Below, one piece after another: positions 18,288 through 25,362 of a stretch of DNA of 47,595 nt. Made by a program: the position numbers and the translations under genes. The DNA comes from Akkermansia muciniphila (GTDB lineage: Bacteria > Verrucomicrobiota > Verrucomicrobiia > Limisphaerales > JADLHS01). Within the stretch, counting starts at the first letter, position 1. Every line of letters starts with the position of its first letter. Below the pieces are notes generated by a model. It did not search any database, was not told where the DNA came from, and was given only the letters and a program-made list of their open reading frames with translations. Location of the stretch: positions 1 to 47,595 of the forward strand of contig CAMCWI010000004.1 in NCBI GenBank assembly GCA_945882065.1. The letters are read 5' to 3'.

Positions 18288-19232
18288 ATGACTACGGCTA
18301 CGTTGCCAGAAATCCCGGTTTCGACCGAGTCGCCACCTCGCGTGGAGTTGTCGCCGGTGAGTCGGGCGCTCATTGACGAGCGTGTGAAAGGTTGCGCGCG
18401 CTTGCCGTCGCTCCGAAGCATTGACAGCGCATTGCGCGAGTTGCTGAACAGCGACCGCCGTTACACACACCAGATTTCCGAGATCATCCGTCGCGACCCC
18501 AGCCTCACCGCGCGATTGCTCCGGCTCGTCAACTCTGTCTATTTTGGACTCAGCACGCCCGTCAATAACATCGAGGAAGCGGTATTCTATCTCGGCATCC
18601 GCCAGATCCGTCAGCTCGCGATGGTCACGCCCGTGATCGAAGATTTTCAGAAGATGGCGGGCAACACTCCTTTCCCGTGGCGCGAATTCTGGCAGCACTG
18701 CATCGGCGTCGCCATCATGACCCGCGAAGTCATCAGTTGCGTGCAGCCGCCTCCCGACGATTCCGATTACGTGGCCGGACTCGTGCATGACATGGGCAAG
18801 ATCGTCATGGCCGCCACGTTCCCCGATCATTTCGTGGAGATACAACGCCGCATCGCCCTTGAACCCCGCCCGTTGCTTGAACTGGAGACGGAAGTCCTCG
18901 GCATCCAACATACCGAACTCGGCGCGATCTATCTCCAGAACCATAATCTCCCCGACATCATGATCGAGACAGCGCGTTACCATCATGAACCCGAACGCGC
19001 CGGACATCACAGCCAGATCATTGCATCTGTGCAGATCGCCAACCTGCTCGTCCGCCACGCGCAGATTGGCAACAGCGGGGAAACTTCCATCGTCACATCT
19101 GAGATTTGGACTGGCGCAAGTGGTTGGGATATTTTGTTCCCGCAAAAAGGAGAAGCCGAACGCGCCATCGCCCACGCCGCCCTCCGCCGCAGCCTCGAAC
19201 GATTGCCGATGATTCTTCAGGGATTGGTTTGA
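18288..19232 (+). CDS. HDOD-domain signalling protein
   Basis: 314 residues. After a Pro-rich N-terminus of about 30 residues, the HDOD domain fills most of the protein. It shows LPSLRSIDSALRELL, the conserved DPSLTARLLRLVNSVYFG, IEEAVFYLGIRQIRQLAMV, the central FWQHCIGVAIMTREV, and GLVHDMGKIVMAATFPDHF where the HD-like motif is present. ARYHHEP follows. HDOD proteins are cytoplasmic HD-superfamily relatives, mostly without proven catalysis, that link to regulatory systems. This one has no attached GGDEF, EAL or receiver domain. It is transcribed away from the CHASE2 kinase operon, with the secreted-protein remnant between them. A role beside the neighbouring two-component system is possible but not shown. 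Confidence 0.9.
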   Translation: MTTATLPEIPVSTESPPRVELSPVSRALIDERVKGCARLPSLRSIDSALRELLNSDRRYTHQISEIIRRDPSLTARLLRLVNSVYFGLSTPVNNIEEAVFYLGIRQIRQLAMVTPVIEDFQKMAGNTPFPWREFWQHCIGVAIMTREVISCVQPPPDDSDYVAGLVHDMGKIVMAATFPDHFVEIQRRIALEPRPLLELETEVLGIQHTELGAIYLQNHNLPDIMIETARYHHEPERAGHHSQIIASVQIANLLVRHAQIGNSGETSIVTSEIWTGASGWDILFPQKGEAERAIAHAALRRSLERLPMILQGLV

Positions 19233-19273
19233 GGCGGAGGGTTGAATGGCCGACTACGCGGCGGTGCGTCTGC

Positions 19274-19295
19274 GGAGCGCCGGTCTGCGACCGGC
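19274..19295 (+). repeat. REP-like palindrome, copy 1
   Basis: A GGAGC foot is followed by the perfect 7-bp stem GCCGGTC-tgc-GACCGGC. It faces copy 2 at 19369-19390 across a 73-base spacer. The foot resembles the GGAG/GTAG tetranucleotide of REP elements mobilised by RAYT transposases (family knowledge); no RAYT gene is in the window. Confidence 0.65.
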
Positions 19296-19368
19296 TTTGG
19301 GTGATCAAAGCAAAGTTCACGCGACATTTTCTACGATCTTCGCACATCGCCGTTTTACCACGCGTTAA

Positions 19369-19390
19369 GCCGACGTTACGTCGGCGCTCC
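19369..19390 (-). repeat. REP-like palindrome, copy 2 (inverted)
   Basis: Read on the minus strand it has the same GGAGC foot followed by a perfect 7-bp stem, GCCGACG-taa-CGTCGGC. The stem differs from copy 1 at several positions but stays fully self-complementary, which indicates selection or mechanism acting on the hairpin. Together with copy 1 it forms a BIME-like inverted pair. Confidence 0.65.
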
Positions 19391-19610
19391 GGGGAAGTTT
19401 CAACACGCCATACTCATCTCGAAATCTGGCACTGCTCCACGGCCATTGTTTCGGGTTCAATCAGCGTATGCATCTATTCCCGCTCCCAGAATGCGCCGCG
19501 TCTTTTCTATCTTGAAATCACCTCCGGGAATGTGCGTAACGATGAGGGCTTCAGCACCGCTTTCAGGCATCGCGTCCGTACAGGATCACCGTTCGTGAAT
19601 CGCGGAATGG

Positions 19611-20381
19611 TTACATCCCCATGATCTGATAGCCGCAGTCCACGTAGAGGACTTGGCCCGTGATGGCCGCTGCGCCGTCACTTGCGAGAAATGTCCCGGT
19701 GGCTCCGAGTTCATCAGGAAGAACATTGCGCTTGAGCGGCGAGTGCGCTTCGTAGTGCTTGAGCATGTCGCCAAATCCAGCGATGCCGCGCGCGGCGAGA
19801 GTGTTCACAGGGCCAGCGCTGATGCAGTTGACGCGGATTTTCTTCGGGCCGAGATCATAAGCGAGGTAACGCGTGCTGGCTTCGAGCGACGCCTTGGCCA
19901 CGCCCATGACGTTGTAATGAGGCACAACTTTCTCAGCGCCGTAATAACTCATGGCCACGATGCTGCCACCTTCGGTCATCAACGGTTCAGCCCCGCGCGC
20001 CAACGCCACGAGCGAATACGCGCTGATATCATGCGCCACGCGATAGGCTTCGCGAGTGGTGTTGATGAACAATCCTTCGAGCGCTTCCTTGGGCGCGAAC
20101 GCCACGGAGTGCAGGAGTAGATTCAATTTCCCAAACTTCGCACCCACATCGGAGAACACGCGGGCGATGTCCTCGTCCTTGGTTACGTCGCACGGCATCA
20201 GGAGTGTGTCGCTGCCGAATGTTCCAGCGAGTTCCTCGACGTTTTCCTTGAGGCGTTCGCCCTGATAGGTGAAGGCGAGTTTCGCGCCAGCCTTGTGCCA
20301 TGCCTGGGCAATGGCCCATGCGATGGAGCGTTTGTTGGCGACGCCGAAGACGATTCCGGTTTTTCCTGCGAGTGATGACAT
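19611..20381 (-). CDS. fabI: Enoyl-[acyl-carrier-protein] reductase (NADH)
   Basis: I start it at ATG 20381 (MSSLAGKTGIVFGVANKRSI), which is where FabI proteins normally begin; the ORF is open to 20411. About 256 residues, the family length. It catalyses the last reduction of each fatty-acid elongation cycle in the cytoplasm. The glycine-rich cofactor loop GVANKRSIAWAIA, the segment LLHSVAFAPKEAL and the FabI-type active site YYGAEKVVPHYNVMGVAKAS are all present, with two Tyr and the Lys spaced as in E. coli FabI. The end, ITGQVLYVDCGYQIMGM, is also family-typical. No fab neighbours accompany it. A TATAAT hexamer about 157 bases upstream may be its promoter. Confidence 0.95.
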   Translation of the reverse strand: MSSLAGKTGIVFGVANKRSIAWAIAQAWHKAGAKLAFTYQGERLKENVEELAGTFGSDTLLMPCDVTKDEDIARVFSDVGAKFGKLNLLLHSVAFAPKEALEGLFINTTREAYRVAHDISAYSLVALARGAEPLMTEGGSIVAMSYYGAEKVVPHYNVMGVAKASLEASTRYLAYDLGPKKIRVNCISAGPVNTLAARGIAGFGDMLKHYEAHSPLKRNVLPDELGATGTFLASDGAAAITGQVLYVDCGYQIMGM

Positions 20382-20537
20382 GGTTTTGTTCGGTTGGGAT
20401 TTAGCGGTCATTTACGACCCGATTCAACGAGCCTCAGACATCATCAGGATGAACATGCCGCCGCGTGGAATCAAGTTTCTGTTCGGCATGCGGGATGCCA
20501 TGCACAAAGGGGCAAGGCCGAAAACGAAACCAATTGA

Positions 20538-20543
20538 ATTATA
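20538..20543 (-). promoter_or_regulatory. Possible -10 box for fabI
   Basis: The minus strand reads TATAAT, a perfect sigma-70 -10 hexamer in an AT-rich patch. The matching -35 position (17 bases upstream) reads roughly ACCGTC, a poor match. It lies about 157 bases before the fabI start, implying a long leader. Weak support. Confidence 0.3.
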
Positions 20544-20701
20544 AACCTTCCCGACCTTGGACGGTTTTTGTCCCACCTGTTGTGCGAGGATGCGGCTGAA
20601 ATTGAGGAAGCGCGACTGTGTCTGAAAGATCAGTCGCAGCGTGTGATCAATCAGAGCGGGGTGGAAATTATCCAGTGTCCCTCTGTTTGAAACAGGTTGC
20701 T

Positions 20702-20725
20702 GCGGGCTGGTACCGCCCGCGCTCC
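20702..20725 (-). repeat. REP-like palindrome, single copy
   Basis: On the minus strand a GGAGC foot precedes the stem GCGGGC-ggtacca-GCCCGC, followed by A-GCAAC. The copy at 22954 is followed by AGCAAC directly after its stem, which supports one family with conserved flanks and variable stems. It lies alone, without an inverted partner that I can see. Confidence 0.55.
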
Positions 20726-20775
20726 TTCAATTGTGAACAACTCACCGTGGCGGAACGCAAGACGAGGAGTCATGA

Positions 20776-22140
20776 TTGAAGACCAGACTGATGAGCAGCA
20801 AACCACTCAACCGAATTCTGCATGTGGATGGCGATAGTTTCTTCGCCAGTTGCGAGATCGCGCTCAACAAGGATTTAACGGGTCGCCCCGTGTGGGTGGG
20901 CGGCGGACGGCGTGGAGATGGAATCGTCATCGCGGCGAACAAACACGCGAAGAAGTTCGGTGTGAAGACGGGCATGGCGTGTTTCGAGGCGGCGCGAATC
21001 TGTCCGCGCGGTGTGTTGTGCAAGCCGCATTATGACGAGTATCGGAGGCTCTCGCAGGAGATGTTTCGCGTGCTGGAGGAATATTCTCCCACGCTCGTGC
21101 CGACTCCTATTGACGAAGGCTTCCTAGATTTCACCACGATGGATCACACCGTCTGGCGCAACACCGCCGCCGCCGATTACGTGAAGGAAATCAGCGACCG
21201 CATCTGGCGCGAGGTGAAGATTCCTGTGTCCGCAGGACTCGCGAGTTCGTCGCGCCTCGCCAAACTCGCGACCGATGTCGCAAAGCCGGGCTTTCTGGAA
21301 ATCAAACCTGGCGAGGAGAAAGATTTTCTAAAAAACCGCTCCGTGCGCGAGCTTTCCGGTATCGCGAAGAACCGCCAACGCTCGCTGGCCGCGCTCGGCG
21401 CGATGACGTTTGGGCATGTGGCGAATCTGCCATCCACGTTGCTCAAGCAGAAGTTCGGCATCTGGGGACAGCAACTCTGGCTGTTCGCCAACGGTCGCTG
21501 GAACGAGCCGTTGATGCTGGAGGTGAAGGATCGCACCACGATTTCGAGCAGCACCACGTTGCCATACGACGAGCCGGATTACGAAGCTGCACTGACGTTC
21601 GCGTTGAGCGAGGCTACGCGCATGACCGGCCAGTTGCGGCGGGAGCAGTTGCAGTTGCGAGAACTCAGCCTGACGATCCGCTTCAATGATTTCAGCGAAG
21701 TCAGCGGTAGCCATCGTTTTCAACACGCGCAATTTCAAAATTCGATCATCAACACCACGCTCGAAGGAATCTTTCGCGACATCATGACCGCGCAGCTCCG
21801 GCCTGTGCGCCAGATCCGTATCGCCATGTGGAATCTGGCGCGATTGGATACGCAGCCTACGCTTTGGGGTCGCACAGATGCGGAGCGTTGGGGCGCACTC
21901 GATGACGCGACGCACAAGTTGCAGGAGCAACTTGGCAAAACCCCGTTGATGACCGGCGCGCAACTGGCGTTGCAGAAGCTCGACGGCGTTCACAAAAATC
22001 CGAAGGCGAAGTGTCCATTCGTGCCGCAGCGAGAGATGGTGAAAAAGCTCTGGGGCACGGACGCCGATCCGCTGGCGAACAAGAGCGATTGGGACAAGCG
22101 CCTCGCAAAAGTCAGCAAACAGGGGCAGTTCCGTCATTAA
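20776..22140 (+). CDS. Y-family DNA polymerase (DinB/Pol IV-like)
   Basis: 454 residues from TTG 20776, which has GAGGAG about seven bases upstream; ATG 20791 (449 residues) is the alternative. Translesion polymerase of the DinB/UmuC superfamily. Palm/fingers motifs: ILHVDGDSFFASCE (first metal-binding Asp), VVAANK-like IVIAANKHAKKFGVKTGM, and PTPIDEGFLDF in the place of the usual SIDEAYLD. The catalytic Asp-Glu pair is kept, while the preceding Ser is Pro and the following Ala is Gly. Then VSAGLASSSRLAKLATDVAKP (the usual GIA-NK-LAK segment, altered) and the little-finger part with RELSLTIRFNDF. A C-terminal tail of about 70 residues ends ...SKQGQFRH. There is no lexA or SOS partner beside it. 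Not a canonical Pol IV; specificity may differ. Confidence 0.88.
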   Translation: MKTRLMSSKPLNRILHVDGDSFFASCEIALNKDLTGRPVWVGGGRRGDGIVIAANKHAKKFGVKTGMACFEAARICPRGVLCKPHYDEYRRLSQEMFRVLEEYSPTLVPTPIDEGFLDFTTMDHTVWRNTAAADYVKEISDRIWREVKIPVSAGLASSSRLAKLATDVAKPGFLEIKPGEEKDFLKNRSVRELSGIAKNRQRSLAALGAMTFGHVANLPSTLLKQKFGIWGQQLWLFANGRWNEPLMLEVKDRTTISSSTTLPYDEPDYEAALTFALSEATRMTGQLRREQLQLRELSLTIRFNDFSEVSGSHRFQHAQFQNSIINTTLEGIFRDIMTAQLRPVRQIRIAMWNLARLDTQPTLWGRTDAERWGALDDATHKLQEQLGKTPLMTGAQLALQKLDGVHKNPKAKCPFVPQREMVKKLWGTDADPLANKSDWDKRLAKVSKQGQFRH

Positions 22141-22197
22141 GCCCAAGCAGGAGAGCCGCGCGAAGGACGCGAAGATGGCGAAGGTGGAGGGTAGTGC

Positions 22198-22869
22198 TTA
22201 TGGAATCACCAGTCGGTTGGTGGCGATGGATTGACGCTGTAAGACTTCAGCCAGCTTATCGGTTTTGACGACTTCAGCATGACCATCAGCAAACACCAGC
22301 ACACCGCGTGAGTTCTTCGTGTTATTGTGAAGCTCAGTCGTCCAGCCGAGCGCGGCGAGGTTGGTTGTTTCAATCAAACCCGCCTTCACCGCCTGCTTGT
22401 GGAGCGATAGATGCCGGTCGCCCGCGAGAATGGTGGATGCCAGACTTGGAGACGATTTGAGCGAGACATCCAGCGAGATGAAGTAACTGAGATTGGAATT
22501 GCTGAAATTGGTGATGTTGGTGGCCGCTTGCCGGGACTTGTCTGTGGGGCAAACGAATAGTCGTGTCACTTTGATGTAATTCGTTAAGGGCGTAAAATAA
22601 TCGGCTGCAATTGTGGTTGGTGCAGACTCTTGGCTAACTGAGGACGAAACCTGCCAAGGCAACTGATTCGAGTGGTCTCCTGAGTAAAGCCAGAATCCAA
22701 TGCCAATTTGCCGAAGGTTGCTCATGCACTGAATCTGTTTTGCGGGTTCTTTGTTTCCTGTCCCAGCAGGAAGAAGCAGCATGAAGAAAATCACGCCAAT
22801 CGCCACCACCACGAGCAATTCAACCAATGTGAACGCACGGCGCGTTTTCCTGGAAGCTGCGGGGATCAT
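22198..22869 (-). CDS. Prepilin-type N-terminal cleavage/methylation protein (H-X9-DG type), second copy
   Basis: ATG 22869 gives a basic leader (MIPAASRKTRRA) and then the processing site and helix FTLVELLVVVAIGVIFFML; the ORF is open to 22923. About 223 residues. The segment IQCMSNLRQIGIGFWLYSGD is the family's 'C-x-NLRQIG' block. The C-terminal signature GVLVFADGHAEVV contains the DG. The middle (FVCPTDKSRQAA) carries the common 'CP-D' element. It stands alone, with no pilus or secretion genes nearby, as is usual for these proteins in Verrucomicrobia. It converges with the Y-family polymerase gene, 57 bases apart. Probably a pseudopilin-like envelope protein of unknown role. Confidence 0.88.
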   Translation of the reverse strand: MIPAASRKTRRAFTLVELLVVVAIGVIFFMLLLPAGTGNKEPAKQIQCMSNLRQIGIGFWLYSGDHSNQLPWQVSSSVSQESAPTTIAADYFTPLTNYIKVTRLFVCPTDKSRQAATNITNFSNSNLSYFISLDVSLKSSPSLASTILAGDRHLSLHKQAVKAGLIETTNLAALGWTTELHNNTKNSRGVLVFADGHAEVVKTDKLAEVLQRQSIATNRLVIP

Positions 22870-22953
22870 TGTGAAACCATGATGGCCTCGCCAACCGCCC
22901 CAGCAAGCCTTCTCAACAGACAATCATGCACGTCATGCACGCGTTTTGACTTC

Positions 22954-22974
22954 GGAACGCCGCCTTCAGGCGGC
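22954..22974 (+). repeat. REP-like palindrome, pair member a
   Basis: A GGAAC foot is followed by the perfect 6-bp stem GCCGCC-ttca-GGCGGC and then AGCAAC. It faces the copy at 22999-23019 across 24 bases, forming a tight inverted pair. Confidence 0.6.
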
Positions 22975-22998
22975 AGCAACGATTCGAGCTATACTTCT

Positions 22999-23019
22999 AC
23001 CGCGTAAACGCGGCGTTCC
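22999..23019 (-). repeat. REP-like palindrome, pair member b (inverted)
   Basis: On the minus strand a GGAAC foot and one further G precede the stem CCGCGT-tt-ACGCGG. The foot matches member a, while the stem sequence differs and remains self-complementary. Confidence 0.6.
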
Positions 23020-23206
23020 TATTCTCCTCAGTGAAATCCACAGCGCCAGTGTTAGCCAACCATGTCTGGCTCGCTGGAAATCGCACCCAGAACGGCGGTT
23101 TCAGAGATCGGCATACTGCTAATTATACAACAATGCTATTCACGGAGGAATCGCACCTACATAAAAAACCTCTGGTCATTTCCAAACCCGAATACCATAT
23201 TTTGGC

Positions 23207-23443
23207 ATGACCACGGCAAGCCATATCACGGCAGCAGTTGTTGAAACAGATGTGCAGTCTCCGCTCCACGCCCATCTGGAAGGGGTTTCGTCGCGATTCG
23301 CCCAACGCGTGGCCAAGATCAAAATCATCTTCTCCAAGTTCTACGACCGACACGTTCCGGTTGGTTATGAGGATCAGGCCGGATTCCACTTTGGTGATCA
23401 ACCGACTCCAACCGATTCCTGTCTTGAGAAAAATTCCCGCTAG
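23207..23443 (+). CDS. Short hypothetical protein, possibly truncated
   Basis: 78 residues, not recognised. Codon use is convincing up to about residue 66, with GC-rich third positions (GCC AAG ATC AAA ATC ATC TTC). The translation (FAQRVAKIKIIFSKFYDRHV, then PVGYEDQAGFHFGDQP) looks like a real helical protein followed by an aromatic-rich turn. The last dozen residues (TPTDSCLEKNSR) look less natural, so the gene may be truncated or frameshifted near 23400. There is no Shine-Dalgarno and no signal peptide. An overlapping minus-strand ORF (23123-23479) has a less convincing composition. It could be a relict of a longer gene. Confidence 0.4.
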   Translation: MTTASHITAAVVETDVQSPLHAHLEGVSSRFAQRVAKIKIIFSKFYDRHVPVGYEDQAGFHFGDQPTPTDSCLEKNSR

Positions 23444-23519
23444 ATTCAGCCGCAGGTGACGGGTGAGGTTCTGATACAACAGGATTCGTCCGGTTGTTGT
23501 GCGGACGGAGAAGGCAGAA

Positions 23520-23620
23520 CGGTTTTAACCGCTTTCGGGTTGTGATGTAGTCCACGCCTCGGTCAAGCCGTTGAAGCGGCTGTAGCTTGCCCTCGCCTCA
23601 CTCCGGGGCTAAAGCCCGGG
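23520..23620. repeat. Cluster of three small palindromes
   Basis: Within 100 bases upstream of the serine hydrolase gene there are three hairpins: CGGTT-tt-AACCG (23520-23531), AGCCG-ttgaag-CGGCT (23566-23581), and GGGCT-aa-AGCCC with partly paired flanks (23603-23620). They look like a different intergenic repeat class from the GGAGC-foot elements. Function unknown. Confidence 0.4.
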
Positions 23621-23735
23621 GTGATTGAGAGATTCACAGAAACTGAGATGCGCCCCTTTGAAAGAAAGATTCACCGTTTGGGTTGAGGTCGGAATCCTCT
23701 GCCCTCTAAGCTGCGGCACAGTTCCATCATCAACC

Positions 23736-24977
23736 ATGAAAAACACATCACTCCTGTTTAGTGCGATCTTTGCATCGCTGGCGATCACGTTGTCCGCGCG
23801 CGAACTTGCTCAAGTCACTCCGGCAAAAGCGGGCTTGTCTGAAGCCAAACTTGCCGAGGTGAACAAGTTCATGGAGCGTCAGGTAGCCGACCAAAAGATT
23901 GCCGGCGGTATCGTCATGATTTCGCACAACGGAAAGATCGGTTTCTTTCACACCTACGGACAGATGGATCGCGAGGCGAACAAACCAATGCAGGCTGATA
24001 CGATTTTCCGCATCTACTCGATGAGCAAAGCAATCACCACGGCGGCGGCGTTGACTCTGTGTGATGCGGGCAAGATCGGGTTGAATGATCCAGTTTCCAA
24101 ATACATCCCGAGCTTTGCCGATCTCAAAGTGGCAACGACGAATGGACTCCGCACTACGACACGTCCGATGACGGTCAAAGATTTGATGCTACACACTTCA
24201 GGCATCACTTATCGCTCCGGTGCAGAATCCGTCACGGAGGCTTATGATCGTCTCAAGCCGATGGATTCGGTCAACCTTTCCGAGATGGCCGAAAAGTTTT
24301 CTCAAATCCCACTCGCGTTCGATCCCGGAATGGATTGGGTGTATGGCGCAGGCATTGATGTGTTGGGACGAGTCATCGAAGTCGCGAGCGGCGAAAGCCT
24401 CGATGTGTTTCTCGACAAAGTAATTTTCAAACCGCTCGACATGACGGACACTGCGTTCAGTGTGCCGCCAGAAAAGCTGGCGCGGTTCGCAGCCAATTAT
24501 CGCCGTTCCACCAATGGCCTCGTCGTGATGGACGTGCCCGCTGAATCCAAATACGCGAAGCCGACGACCTTCTTCTCCGGCGGCGGCGGATTGGTCGGCA
24601 CCGCACGCGACTACATGCGCTTCCTCGCGATGATCGAACAAGGCGGCAAGCTTGACGGGAAACGCATCTTGAAAGCAAAGACCGTCAAACTCATGACCTG
24701 CGATCAACTTCCTGAAGCCGCGTTCCCGATTTATTTCGGCAAAGAGAAACGTTCAGGCACTGGCTTCGGACTCGGTTTCTCCGTGCGTACGGAAATCACG
24801 ACTTGGGATAAAGGTGGTCACGTCGGCGAATACGGTTGGGGCGGCGCAGCCTCCACGCATTACTGGGCCAGTCCCAAAGATAAACTCATCGTGATAACGC
24901 TAGAACAGATCATGCCCTACCAATGGGACACGGAATTTGGCGTGAAAAAACTCATCTACGACGCGGTGCAGAAATAG
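23736..24977 (+). CDS. Exported serine hydrolase, beta-lactamase/esterase class C fold
   Basis: ATG 23736 opens a signal peptide (MKNTSLLFSAIFASLAITLS, cleavage near ARE); upstream in-frame sequence from 23625 is not coding-like. 413 residues. The penicillin-binding fold is shown by the S-x-x-K nucleophile motif YSMSKAIT (S95, K98), the second motif VYGAGID (Y203) and a Gly-rich stretch near the end (GGHVGEYGWGGAAS) in the place of the KTG-type motif. LMLHTSGITY, 'LDMTDTAF' and FFSGGGGLVGTARDYMRFL are typical of the broad 'serine hydrolase / beta-lactamase-related' family. These include esterases, D-peptidases and amidases, so a resistance role should not be assumed. It is periplasmic or extracellular. 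It stands alone and converges on the IS-truncated gene stump. Confidence 0.9.
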   Translation: MKNTSLLFSAIFASLAITLSARELAQVTPAKAGLSEAKLAEVNKFMERQVADQKIAGGIVMISHNGKIGFFHTYGQMDREANKPMQADTIFRIYSMSKAITTAAALTLCDAGKIGLNDPVSKYIPSFADLKVATTNGLRTTTRPMTVKDLMLHTSGITYRSGAESVTEAYDRLKPMDSVNLSEMAEKFSQIPLAFDPGMDWVYGAGIDVLGRVIEVASGESLDVFLDKVIFKPLDMTDTAFSVPPEKLARFAANYRRSTNGLVVMDVPAESKYAKPTTFFSGGGGLVGTARDYMRFLAMIEQGGKLDGKRILKAKTVKLMTCDQLPEAAFPIYFGKEKRSGTGFGLGFSVRTEITTWDKGGHVGEYGWGGAASTHYWASPKDKLIVITLEQIMPYQWDTEFGVKKLIYDAVQK

Positions 24978-24990
24978 TTCACCGAGCCGT

Positions 24991-25362
24991 TCAAGGCCGC
25001 TGGAGTCGGAAGAACTTTGTGCTCGCGTCAGGAAATTGCGTCACCACGATCTGTCCGGCGTTGGTGTTCACGGGTCCGGCAGTCATCGTCCCGCTTCCCG
25101 CAGCAACAAGATTGGTCGTGGAAAAAAGGTTGAAGCTGTATCCGTTGGTGACGGGCCAGTTCAGCAGGACATTGCTCCCCGACTGCGTGTTCGCGAGCGT
25201 GGGCGTCGTTAGAAGATAACCGCTCCCGATCAATTCCATGTCGAAGCCGAGCGTGGAGTTGGTGACGGAACTCTGGTGAATTTCCACGGCAACAAGATTT
25301 GTTCCCGTCGGCAAACTGGTCACGGCAATGTTCGTTGGATAAAAAATATGCGCCGTCACAAC
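24991..25362 (-). pseudogene. 3' stump of a secreted-protein gene cut by an IS element
   Basis: The reading frame enters from the IS end at 25362 and runs to a stop at 24991, about 123 residues. It encodes AHIFYPTNIAVTSLPTGTN, LVAVEIHQSSVTNSTLGFDM and ELIGSGYLL. The phrase 'GTN-x-x-AVEIHQ-S-x-T-S-x-L-FD-x-EL' is a jelly-roll-like module I associate with large secreted Verrucomicrobial proteins (for example those with CotH, lamin-tail or phosphatase domains). It then has a linker and the C-terminal domain (SFNLFSTTNLVAAG ... FFRLQRP) shared with other secreted proteins here. The ORF's apparent start (ATG 25389) lies inside the IS, so it is not a real gene start. The 5' part is not found on the other side of the IS. 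Confidence 0.75.

Larger units (their letters stand above)
19233..19610. other. Intergenic gap holding a REP-like pair
   Basis: This gap of 378 bases lies between the convergent HDOD and fabI genes. Apart from two inverted REP-like palindromes (listed separately) I see no gene; the short plus-strand ORF across it has poor coding character. No clear U-tract terminator is visible, so the palindromes may serve that purpose. Confidence 0.5.
20412..20775. other. Divergent intergenic gap
   Basis: These 364 bases separate fabI (minus) from the DinB-like gene (plus). The gap contains the possible fabI -10 box and one REP-like palindrome (20702-20725). I see no gene or RNA. Confidence 0.5.
22870..23206. 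other. Intergenic gap holding a REP-like pair
   Basis: This 337-base gap precedes a short hypothetical ORF. It contains two inverted REP-like palindromes (22954-22974 and 22999-23019) followed by an AT-richer tract at about 23100-23206. No gene or RNA is recognisable. Confidence 0.5.
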
